DNA from: JAJFVC01 sp039698075
GTDB lineage: Bacteria; Planctomycetota; Planctomycetia; Pirellulales; Thermoguttaceae
Length of the DNA stretch: 14,624 bases
Reading direction: 5' to 3'
Assembly: GCA_039698075.1 (NCBI GenBank)
Contig: JBDKTJ010000023.1
Location: forward strand, 1 to 14,624
Below are positions 8,154-14,624 of this stretch, piece after piece. The position numbers and the translations under genes are program-made. How positions within the stretch are numbered: position 1 is the first letter of the stretch; each line of letters begins with the position of its first letter. The notes below the pieces were generated by a model. It worked only from the letters and a program-made list of their open reading frames with translations. It was not told the DNA's origin and ran no database searches.

Positions 8154-8169
8154 CCGGCGCGGCCGCCGG
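8154..8169. repeat. GC-rich hairpin between prfA and prmC
   Basis: CCGGCG, CGGC, CGCCGG forms a perfect 6-bp stem with a 4-nt loop in the 89-bp prfA-prmC gap. No T-tract follows directly on the minus strand, so it is more likely an mRNA structure or processing site than a terminator, or simply chance in GC-rich DNA. Confidence 0.3.
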
Positions 8170-8191
8170 AGTTCCATCGACAACGAATCGC

Positions 8192-9265
8192 TCAATCAAT
8201 CGCTCCGAACACGGCGCGTTGTTCTTGCCGCTCATACTCCATCAGCGCATCGACCACGGGCGACAGATTGCCGGCGATGATGCTGTCGAGTTTGTAGAGC
8301 GTCAGGTTGATACGGTGGTCGGTCAGGCGATTTTCGGGGAAGTTGTACGTGCGGATGCGCTGGCTGCGGTCGCCTGAGCCGATTTTGCTCTTGCGCTCGT
8401 CGGATCGCTTTTTGTGCTCTTCCTCGCGTCGGGCCTCGTACAGCCGGGTTTTCAGCACGCGCAGGGCTTTCGCCAGATTTTTGTGCTGGCTCTTTTCGTC
8501 TTGGCACGACACGACGATGCCGGTCTCGTAGTGGGTCAATCGAATGGCCGAGGCCGTCTTGTTGACGTGCTGGCCGCCCGGCCCGCTGGCGTGGAAAATA
8601 TCCTTGCGATAGTCCTCCGCCTTCAGGTCGACCTCGACGTCCTCGGGCTCGGCCATTACGGCCACCGTGGCGGCGGACGTGTGGATGCGTCCCTTGGCCT
8701 CGGTCTCGGGGACTCGCTGGACGCGATGGCCGCCGCTCTCGAATTGCAGCTTCCGAAAGGCCCCGTCGCCCTCCAGGCCCAGGATGATTTCCTTGAACCC
8801 GCCCAATTCGGTCGGCGACAGATCGAGCACCTCGACTTTCCAGCCTTGGTCCTCGGCGTAGTGTTTGTACATTTGATAGAGGTCGCGGGCGAACAGGGCG
8901 GCCTCCTCGCCGCCGGTGCCGGCCCGAATCTCCAACACGCAGCGCGTGCGATTGGCGTCGTCGCCGCCGATGGTGAAATCGAGCAACTCGTTCCAATAGT
9001 GCTCGCGTTCGGCCTTCAGCTTGGGCAGCTCGGCCTCGGCCAGCTCGCACAAGTCGGCGTCCGAACCGGCCGCCATCTCGACGGCGTCTCGGATCTGGGC
9101 GTTCAACTCCCGGAAGCGACGATATTTCGTGGCCAGCTTGGCCAGCGAGCCATGTTCGCGCGCCACGGCGGTCAACCGGGCGGGATTGGCCAGCACCTCG
9201 GGATCGACGAGTTGTCGTTCCAGTTCCTCGAAGCGGCTGAGTTTATCGTCGAGCGGATTGGGCAT
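8192..9265 (-). CDS. prfA: Peptide chain release factor 1
   Basis: RF1 recognises UAA and UAG in the ribosomal A site and triggers peptide release. The 357-residue product is normal length. It has the N-terminal coiled-coil domain, RAGTGGEEAALFARDLYQMY at about 114-133, the codon-recognition tripeptide P-x-T as PET at about 186-188 (RVQRVPETEAKGRIHTSAAT), which marks RF1 rather than RF2 (SPF), and the catalytic GGQ at about 230-232 in SGPGGQHVNKTASA. The Gln is the target of PrmC, encoded just downstream. The chosen ATG gives the usual RF1 N-terminus, although no good Shine-Dalgarno is visible before it. It lies 110 bp downstream of rpmE on the same strand. Confidence 0.97.
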   Translation of the reverse strand: MPNPLDDKLSRFEELERQLVDPEVLANPARLTAVAREHGSLAKLATKYRRFRELNAQIRDAVEMAAGSDADLCELAEAELPKLKAEREHYWNELLDFTIGGDDANRTRCVLEIRAGTGGEEAALFARDLYQMYKHYAEDQGWKVEVLDLSPTELGGFKEIILGLEGDGAFRKLQFESGGHRVQRVPETEAKGRIHTSAATVAVMAEPEDVEVDLKAEDYRKDIFHASGPGGQHVNKTASAIRLTHYETGIVVSCQDEKSQHKNLAKALRVLKTRLYEARREEEHKKRSDERKSKIGSGDRSQRIRTYNFPENRLTDHRINLTLYKLDSIIAGNLSPVVDALMEYERQEQRAVFGAID

Positions 9266-9375
9266 GGAGGGAGCGTGCGCAGTGGACAGAGGTCAGGGCT
9301 CCAAAATCAGCTCGCCACGGACAACGTGGCCGTCCGCGACCTTGGACGTTTGTCGCCCGGCCCCCCCGCTGTCTT

Positions 9376-9633
9376 TCATGCCTCGGTGGCTTCGGGCTTG
9401 GCCGCCTTTTTGCCGCGATTGAGGCTCGTATAACCGGTGGCGGCGAATTTCTTCTGGAATTTCTCGATGCGGCCCGCCGTGTCGACATACTTCAGCTTGC
9501 CCGTGTAAAACGGATGGCAAGCATTGCAAATATCGACTTTCAACTCGGGCTGGGTGCTGCGAGTCAAAAACGTGTTGCCGCAACCGCACGTGACTTTCGT
9601 AACGACGTACTTCGGGTGGATTTTGTCCTTCAT
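9376..9633 (-). CDS. rpmE: 50S ribosomal protein L31 (bL31), zinc-binding form
   Basis: The 85-residue protein begins MKDKIHPKY, the standard bL31 opening, and carries the four zinc ligands of the C+ form: Cys16 and Cys18 in TCGCGN, Cys36 and Cys39 in DICNACHPFYTGK. The C+ form sits on the central protuberance of the large subunit and in many bacteria is exchanged for a Cys-less paralogue under zinc starvation. A Lys/Ala-rich tail (GKKAAKPEATEA) extends the usual length of about 70 residues. It is the first gene of the rpmE-prfA-prmC-murA series. Only a weak GGA precedes the ATG. Confidence 0.97.
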   Translation of the reverse strand: MKDKIHPKYVVTKVTCGCGNTFLTRSTQPELKVDICNACHPFYTGKLKYVDTAGRIEKFQKKFAATGYTSLNRGKKAAKPEATEA

Positions 9634-9958
9634 AGTCCATTCTCGCTATCTAAATAAAACCGCAGAAAACCGAAAGCAGCGCCGACGCGAAGTGTACGCA
9701 ATTGCCGACGGTTTTCGCCCGCCGCCACTTTCGCTATTGTGTAGACCTACTTAGCTGGCAAACATATCAGACTATCAGAATCGGATGCCAGCCACAAGGC
9801 GGTTGACTCGGATATTTTGGGATCCCCGCCAATAGGGAGGGGTGAAGGTTCGTTTGTCGATCCATCCCTCCTACGGTAGGGTGTGCCGCCCGAACCTGAT
9901 CCACAACCGGTTGTCTTGCGTAATAGGGAGAGAGCGAGATTTGAAGGAACCTGCCGCC
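9634..9958. other. Divergent intergenic region
   Basis: No gene can be supported here. It must hold the promoters for rpmE (minus) and the small plus-strand gene. On the minus strand TTGCCA (9761-9756) is a near-consensus -35, but the hexamer 17 nt on (AATAGC) is a poor -10. On the plus strand GGAGGGGT (9836-9843) can pair with ATCCCTCC (9864-9871), with one G-U pair and a 20-nt loop, about 90 bp before the small gene. No tRNA or recognisable riboswitch is seen. Confidence 0.45.
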
Positions 9959-10183
9959 ATGAATCACCGGAAACCGATCGCTGACGAACCCGTGCGGCTT
10001 GGTCGGAAGCACTGGGACGTGCCGGTCCAGGTTGATCTGAAGGCGTATTTGCGGTTCAGCCGTCGCATGGCCCGGCAACTGCGGCGGTTGGTCGGTCAGT
10101 GGGCGTACACCGCCACCCCGACGGCTCGCGGAGTCCCTGCCGATCAAGCTATTTTTTCCGATGGACCGATGCGGGCGGAGTAA
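9959..10183 (+). CDS. Small basic hypothetical protein, 74 residues
   Basis: The product is strongly basic and probably helical in the middle: RLGRKHWDVPVQVDLKAY near residues 12-30, then RFSRRMARQLRRLVGQW. No signal peptide, membrane segment or Cys pair is seen, so it is likely cytoplasmic; nucleic-acid binding is possible but only suggested by charge. GAAGGA at 9943-9948 lies 10 nt before the ATG and supports this start over an in-frame ATG at 9842. Codon third positions are GC-rich as in neighbouring genes. The last 35 bp overlap the 3' end of the convergent 908-residue gene. The family was not identified with certainty. Confidence 0.6.
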   Translation: MNHRKPIADEPVRLGRKHWDVPVQVDLKAYLRFSRRMARQLRRLVGQWAYTATPTARGVPADQAIFSDGPMRAE

Positions 10184-12875
10184 ACCAATTGCCGTTGTGG
10201 CGGCTGGATTTCGGAGAATCCGTCGCCGTTCGTGTGAGCACTTCGGTGCTCGGCTTCCTACCGACGTATCTTCCGGCGCCGTTCCACCAAGGCCAGTCGG
10301 CCCGAAAATAGAGGTGATCGGGATCATGTTCCTTGATGGTGACGGAAACAGGGATGGCGAATCGGCGACTGGATTCGAAATCGTAACCGACATTTAGCAC
10401 GCCGCTGAGCGTTTTGGCCTCCGGTTTGCCTTCAGGGCGTGTGAGTTTTCCTGAAAAACTGTTGAGATGTCGGCCGTAAAGCAAGGAGATGGTGGCCGAT
10501 TGGCCGTCGTCGCTGATCAGGAATCGGTCGCCAGTGGACGTCTCCCAGGTTCCTGTGAGGGTGTTGTCGGCGGGCGCAGACGTGTTGCTGTCTTCCGCGT
10601 CACGACTGCCGCTGTCGGGCGGCATGTCTGGGCGGTCCCAAGGCAGTTCGTGGAGGCAGAATTGGCAGAATCGCGCCCAAAACAAGGCACCGTCTCCATG
10701 GTTCAAGTCGACCGGCTTCGGATCGCTGATCCAGCCGGCGCCATACGGCACCAAGGACCAAACCGCGCTGCCGGCGGGCAAGTCATCCCCATAACGATCC
10801 TTCAAGGCAAGCAGGGGAATGACGCCTCGATAACTTAGCGTATGCGATTTGCCGTCCACGTGCCCGCTATAGACGAGTTTGACGTCCTCCAGGATCGAGT
10901 GGCTTCCGCCGGCTGGCACGAGTTTTTCGTTGCTCATCATCCAGTGGTCTAACTTGAAATAGCGCACGCCGAACAGTTGCAGGACGTTGCTGTTGGCCCA
11001 AAGGACGCCGCCGTCGCCGACCCATTTGCGCAAGAGGCGGGTTTGCTCGGCGTCGAATTGGTCGGCCGTGCAAGTGTCGGCCACCTCAATGATCCAGACA
11101 TTCTTGTTGGCCACGGCGTTGTAGACGGCTGTTGAAGTGTTGATCGTCGTTTTGCGTCGCAGCAATTTCTCGTTCAGGTCCATTCTGGACGATCGCAGAT
11201 TCTTGCTCCGTCCCGACGATGTGGCGGGAATCGCCTTCCATGCGGCGAGTTTGCCGGCGATTTCTTGCGCGACCGATGAGTCGGGAAAGGTCTTGGCGAA
11301 AGCTTCGCCGAGCCGAACCGCCTTGGCGTATTGCTCGGCGTCGGCCAACCGTTGGGTGAGATTCCACACCAGGGGGTCCAACTCCGAACTTGGGTTTTTT
11401 CTTGCCAACAACGACATGGCCTCGGCATAGGCGGCCTCGGAGTACAGACTGGCGAATCGTCGTTCCCCCGGGTCGGCGGCGGCGTCGCGCAAAATCGTCA
11501 GACGCACGAAATCGCATTGCTCGCTGTCGGCGAATAAGTTTGAAAACTGTCGGCACCGCCGTAGTTTTTCGTCGCCAGGGGTTGGGTGCAATTGAATCCA
11601 CAGGAGCAAAGCGTTTTCGGACTCCGCCAAGTCAGACTGCCGGTCGAACGCCTGTTCGACGAATTTTTGGGCGACAAAACGATTCGATTTGGCGGTTTGG
11701 CGAGCGGCCTCCAGGCAAAGCGATCCCAACTCCGCTGCAAACTTCGAGTCGCCGCGCGGCATGTCGTCGAGGCTCCGCAAAACGTTGGCGTAATCATCCC
11801 TTGCAAGCTGAAGTTTGAGCCAGTCGATGCGCCTTCGATGGCAGGACTCCTGAACTTCCGGACACATGCTCGCCGCGGCGGCAATAATCGCGTCGGCCGT
11901 TTGAAATCGCGACGATCTCGCCCGATTCGACGCGGCTTCGGACAGGGCGTCCGCCAACGGTCTCGCCAGCGTTGGGGCCTCGTTCGCCCATCGGACGATC
12001 ATTGCGATGCTCGACCGTTGCGTCCCGGACTGCTCCTCGGAGGCCAAAACGGCGGTGACCGCCTCATTTACCAGCTCGGGGCGAAGTTTCGCCATTCGAA
12101 CGACGAACGTGCCGCGAATTTGGCCCGTGGCGTCGTTGCGTTTTAAGTCGGTTTTGAGAATATTCAGCAGTCTCTGGGCGAGTTCCGGCGGGTCGATCAG
12201 TTTCAGTTCTTCCAGAAGATCGGTGAGGGTTTCATAGCGGTCATAACGATCGAGCGATTTTTTGGAGACGATTCCCAGCAAGTCGGCAAAATCGTTCTTG
12301 GCTTGTTGACGCCAAGACTCCCTTGCTCGAAAAAGTTCCTGTAACTGTCGCTTCGATTTCTTCAGAGCCGTCTTGTCGGCGTTTTCGGAGTCGGCGACGG
12401 TCGCATACTGTCGAACGTCGGCCATGGCCGACAGATAATCGCCCTCATTGCGAAAAAAGAAAGAATCCTGAAGCGACTCGCAGAGCTCTTTGGCTTCCTC
12501 GTAGTCTTCCGCAGCGATTCGTTTTTTTGCCTTTTGGGCTTCGTTTCGTTCCTGCCAATACACGTACCCGATCGTCGCCACCGTGCCGAGAAAAACAAGG
12601 ATGGCCAGCCAAACCGCCATCTGTTGAAGCAAATTGCTTCCTTGCGGCGGCGCCATGGGCGGCGCGGACGACGAAATCGCAGCAGCGGCCATCGTCACGG
12701 CGAACGGCTCGGTTTGCGACAGCGGAAGCCAAGCGGACATTCCTTCGCGCCAACAGAGGGTGTCGGGAGCAATGCGTTTTGCACGCCACAGGTTGAGAAC
12801 CTGTTCCGTTGTCAACGGGCCGGCGGGTTGTTTGCCTTCGCCAGGGATATACCATCCGGGAGAATTCGCCGCCAT
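10149..12875 (-). CDS. GYF_2-domain membrane protein with large C-terminal region
   Basis: A 908-residue protein of unknown function. Residues about 8-58 form a GYF_2-type domain (GWYIPGEGKQPAGPLTTEQV, then CWREGMSAWLPL), probably cytoplasmic and peptide-binding. An Ala/Pro-rich linker leads to one membrane helix at about 86-107. A long, mostly helical region (about 110-580) looks like a solenoid without a clear family. Near 588-740 is an alpha/beta segment (NKNVWIIEVADT, then LLRKWVGDGGVLWANSNVLQLFG) reminiscent of DUF4159/glutamine-amidotransferase-like folds. A beta-rich domain (about 772-865, LTGTWETSTGDRFLISDDG) and a basic tail follow. The ATG at 12875 was chosen because AAAGG lies 8 nt upstream and GYF starts directly after it; an upstream in-frame start at 12920 would overlap the preceding gene. 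It follows the zinc-ribbon gene by 41 bp. Gene real; function unknown. Confidence 0.85.
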   Translation of the reverse strand: MAANSPGWYIPGEGKQPAGPLTTEQVLNLWRAKRIAPDTLCWREGMSAWLPLSQTEPFAVTMAAAAISSSAPPMAPPQGSNLLQQMAVWLAILVFLGTVATIGYVYWQERNEAQKAKKRIAAEDYEEAKELCESLQDSFFFRNEGDYLSAMADVRQYATVADSENADKTALKKSKRQLQELFRARESWRQQAKNDFADLLGIVSKKSLDRYDRYETLTDLLEELKLIDPPELAQRLLNILKTDLKRNDATGQIRGTFVVRMAKLRPELVNEAVTAVLASEEQSGTQRSSIAMIVRWANEAPTLARPLADALSEAASNRARSSRFQTADAIIAAAASMCPEVQESCHRRRIDWLKLQLARDDYANVLRSLDDMPRGDSKFAAELGSLCLEAARQTAKSNRFVAQKFVEQAFDRQSDLAESENALLLWIQLHPTPGDEKLRRCRQFSNLFADSEQCDFVRLTILRDAAADPGERRFASLYSEAAYAEAMSLLARKNPSSELDPLVWNLTQRLADAEQYAKAVRLGEAFAKTFPDSSVAQEIAGKLAAWKAIPATSSGRSKNLRSSRMDLNEKLLRRKTTINTSTAVYNAVANKNVWIIEVADTCTADQFDAEQTRLLRKWVGDGGVLWANSNVLQLFGVRYFKLDHWMMSNEKLVPAGGSHSILEDVKLVYSGHVDGKSHTLSYRGVIPLLALKDRYGDDLPAGSAVWSLVPYGAGWISDPKPVDLNHGDGALFWARFCQFCLHELPWDRPDMPPDSGSRDAEDSNTSAPADNTLTGTWETSTGDRFLISDDGQSATISLLYGRHLNSFSGKLTRPEGKPEAKTLSGVLNVGYDFESSRRFAIPVSVTIKEHDPDHLYFRADWPWWNGAGRYVGRKPSTEVLTRTATDSPKSSRHNGNWFTPPASVHRKK

Positions 12876-12916
12876 GATGAGAGCCTTTCCCGTTTCAGAG
12901 CGAGAAGAACGAATTG

Positions 12917-14389
12917 TCAATCCTCAAAAAGCGATTCCATGATGGACGTCTTGATGTGTATTTCAAATTGCACTTCGTTGCCGCGTTCCTTGAAACTGAA
13001 CGCCTTCGTTTCCCGACATTCCTCTGCGAAGTTCCGGATCTTCTTCCAGCCCTTAAAAAAATCGTCCCCCGCAACGTCGAATAATCCGGCGACGGTTCGA
13101 AAGGTCGATTCTGCGATGACATCATCCCGTTCTCCTGCAGAAAGAAAGGCGATTAGTTGGCGGGCATCGCGTTTTTCGGCAAAGACAACGGCTCCTTTCA
13201 GGCAAACCGCCGATGAATCAAGGGACAGTCGACCATAGGCGTATTTGGCTCGGGAAAGACTCTCCAGCGATTCAGCCAACTGATTCAAACGCTTGCTCCA
13301 TCGCCGCTTCGCCTTTGCAGAACGATCGCTCGGCGCCGTTGGTTTTGTCCTCTCCCAAGGCGAGGATGGTTCGGAGACGTTCGGTGATTCCCGACGAGCG
13401 AGTTCTTTGATTTTTTCGGAGAAGTTTTCCAGGGATTCAGTCGTTGCGTCAAGATCGCAGGCGAATCCGTAATCGGCTCCGGCGACAGATTGCAGCGCGC
13501 ATTCAAGATTCTTGCTGAGTGCGGCCGGCTTTTGTCGCTGCGTTCGTTTCAGCACATCTTCGATGTCGTTCAGAGAGTTGGTCGCCACGAAAATGCGGCG
13601 GTCCGTTTGGCCGGCACATTGGCCAAGCGCTCGGAGGTACTCAAAGCCCTTGTATTTGCACCTCTTGCCATCCACATCGGCAAGTCGAAAAAAATCATCC
13701 ATCGAAGAGTCTTCTTGCGAACGATAGATGCCCACCGTGCCGCTGTCGCCGATGGCGAAAAACGCTTGTTGCACCTCCTCAAACCGCACGAGGCTTCTTT
13801 TCCAGCCAAGATCTTGCAACAGAGGACACGTCTTGAAGAGTCTCGTTTCCCGGAACTTCTCCAAGTCGAAAAAAAAGACGGCCTTGGTGTCGCGTGAAAC
13901 GGAATAACGGGCCCAAGACGGAACCTTCGCCCCAGACCGATCGCCGCCAAACAGCATCCAAAGAAGGCCGAGGACCAACAGGCCAACCAGGACGGCCAGC
14001 GACGATTGGAACCAGCCAAACGACGCCATAAATCGGATTTGGTTTCCGCAAGCGGCCAGCTTTTGACAATACGCCGTGAAACTACTCCGCCTGTTGGTCG
14101 ACGGGTTGGAATGTACGGAATCAGGCCTCGGCGGAATAACGCCGTTCGGCATCGGCGGCATCCCAACGGGCAACGGGGACGTAGTAGATGCCCGAAGCGG
14201 CGGTAATTCATCGGGGATGGGCGGGCACGCAGCTATCTTGGGCTGTTGCGATGCCCCCGAGGGTGAGTCTGGCGGAAAAGGGACTGTGATCGGCTGTTGG
14301 CAACCCGGACACGGAACCGTTTTTCCAAAGGCCTTTTCTGTAACATTCAAGGGACGGCTGCAATTCGGACAAGCCATTTTGAATGGCAT
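12917..14389 (-). CDS. Zinc-ribbon, single-pass membrane protein of unknown function
   Basis: The 490-residue protein starts with a zinc ribbon, CPNC at residues 7-10 and CPGC at 27-30 (ACPNCSRPLNV, then VPCPGCQQPITVPF), followed by a Pro/Ser-rich linker to about residue 105 and one membrane helix at about 129-148. The C-terminal part (about 155-490) begins SVSRDTKAVFFFDLEKFRETRLF, a pattern seen in Planctomycete proteins that open an extracytoplasmic domain this way, but no named domain can be assigned. A charged Lys/Arg/Ser stretch lies near 345-370. With the ribbon cytoplasmic, the large domain would be outside the membrane. GGGG lies 6 nt before ATG 14389; an alternative in-frame ATG is at 14377. 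It is the first gene of a pair with the GYF_2 gene, which shares the adaptor-linker-single-helix plan. Confidence 0.83.
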   Translation of the reverse strand: MPFKMACPNCSRPLNVTEKAFGKTVPCPGCQQPITVPFPPDSPSGASQQPKIAACPPIPDELPPLRASTTSPLPVGMPPMPNGVIPPRPDSVHSNPSTNRRSSFTAYCQKLAACGNQIRFMASFGWFQSSLAVLVGLLVLGLLWMLFGGDRSGAKVPSWARYSVSRDTKAVFFFDLEKFRETRLFKTCPLLQDLGWKRSLVRFEEVQQAFFAIGDSGTVGIYRSQEDSSMDDFFRLADVDGKRCKYKGFEYLRALGQCAGQTDRRIFVATNSLNDIEDVLKRTQRQKPAALSKNLECALQSVAGADYGFACDLDATTESLENFSEKIKELARRESPNVSEPSSPWERTKPTAPSDRSAKAKRRWSKRLNQLAESLESLSRAKYAYGRLSLDSSAVCLKGAVVFAEKRDARQLIAFLSAGERDDVIAESTFRTVAGLFDVAGDDFFKGWKKIRNFAEECRETKAFSFKERGNEVQFEIHIKTSIMESLFED

Positions 14390-14624
14390 GGCAAACCCCG
14401 TTCACAGGAGCCAATTTCGCCACAAGTCGTTGGCATAGAGAGGAGACGACCCACCCACTTTATCAAATAGTCGGGTGGGTGAAAATGCCCCCTCTCTGGA
14501 AGGGTGCAGTAACGGATTGTTGGGCTAGCTGACGGCCCAGTAGGCGTTCCATAGGTTGCTATAAAGGAGAGAACACAAATTTGCCATGCGGTTGGCTCGC
14601 CGAACCCGCCATCGGGCACCCGTT
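14390..14624. other. Leader region of the zinc-ribbon/GYF pair
   Basis: No gene is convincingly supported. A minus-strand frame (14619-14347) is open but runs into the next gene in another frame and has no ribosome-binding site. A plus-strand ATG at 14586 is open to the window end, but its nearest AAGGAG is 17 nt away. The main structure is the nested inverted repeat at 14437-14497. Confidence 0.4.
14437..14497. repeat. Nested inverted repeat upstream of zinc-ribbon gene
   Basis: The inner stem is ACCCACCC (14449-14456) with GGGTGGGT (14473-14480), 8 perfect pairs and a 16-nt AT-rich loop. The outer stem is AGAGAGG (14437-14443) with CCTCTCT (14491-14497), 7 perfect pairs, separated from the inner stem by unequal bulges of 5 and 10 nt. 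No T-tract follows on either strand. It lies 48-108 nt before the start of the zinc-ribbon gene, so in that transcript it would be a 5' leader structure; it could instead be an operator or a terminator of a gene beyond the window. Confidence 0.6.

Noticed and set aside
5955..8297. A 780-codon plus-strand open frame across murA and prmC.
   Set aside because: It is antisense to two clearly identified genes, Arg/Ser/Pro-rich, and has no recognisable domain; a GC-rich shadow frame.
9845..9871. A GGTTCG stretch resembling a tRNA T-loop.
   Set aside because: No acceptor or anticodon stem can be drawn around it.
9767..10393. A 208-codon minus-strand frame over the intergenic region and the small plus-strand gene.
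   Set aside because: It overlaps the 3' part of the GYF_2 gene on the same strand in another frame, has no ribosome-binding site, and its composition is Pro/Arg/Ser-rich without motifs.
14347..14619. A 90-codon minus-strand frame upstream of the zinc-ribbon gene.
   Set aside because: It passes through the inverted repeat, overlaps the start of the next gene by 43 bp out of frame, and lacks a ribosome-binding site or known motif; could only be revived by homologues.
14586..14624. Possible start of a plus-strand gene running off the window end.
   Set aside because: Only 13 codons are visible and the purine-rich AAGGAG is 17 nt upstream of the ATG, too far for a normal ribosome-binding site.

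Overview
The window looks like chromosomal DNA of a diderm bacterium, most likely a member of the Planctomycetota. This rests on GC-rich coding sequence, a GYF_2-type protein next to a CPNC/CPGC zinc-ribbon membrane protein (both styles common in that phylum), and an inverse-autotransporter barrel fused to a beta-helix passenger. The phylum is an inference; no rRNA or other decisive marker is present. No tRNA, CRISPR array, insertion sequence or integrase was found.

Layout: a plus-strand gene for a lipid-anchored Skp/OmpH-like protein (118-768) meets, tail to tail with a 10-bp gap, a large minus-strand gene (779-5491). The large gene encodes a 1570-residue surface protein: signal peptide, intimin/invasin-like beta-barrel, then a long right-handed beta-helix passenger built around six tandem 101-102-residue repeats (303-306 bp each). 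A non-coding stretch of about 310 bp (5492-5803) separates it from a minus-strand housekeeping cluster read rpmE (9633-9376), prfA (9265-8192), prmC (8102-7209), murA (7144-5804). Ribosomal protein bL31, release factor 1 and the methyltransferase that modifies the GGQ glutamine of release factors are functionally linked; murA adds the first committed step of peptidoglycan synthesis.

Upstream lies a mostly empty stretch (9634-9958), then a small plus-strand gene for a basic 74-residue protein (9959-10183). Its 3' end overlaps the 3' end of a minus-strand pair: a 490-residue zinc-ribbon/transmembrane protein (14389-12917), followed 41 bp later by a 908-residue GYF_2/transmembrane/helical/alpha-beta protein (12875-10149). 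The pair looks like one transcription unit of unknown function. Its leader (14390-14624) holds a nested inverted repeat.

Working picture: one end is devoted to the outer envelope (a possible OMP chaperone beside an OMP adhesin), the middle to translation termination and cell-wall synthesis, and the other end to an uncharacterised two-protein membrane system. The parts most worth follow-up are the repeat-built inverse autotransporter and the zinc-ribbon/GYF pair.
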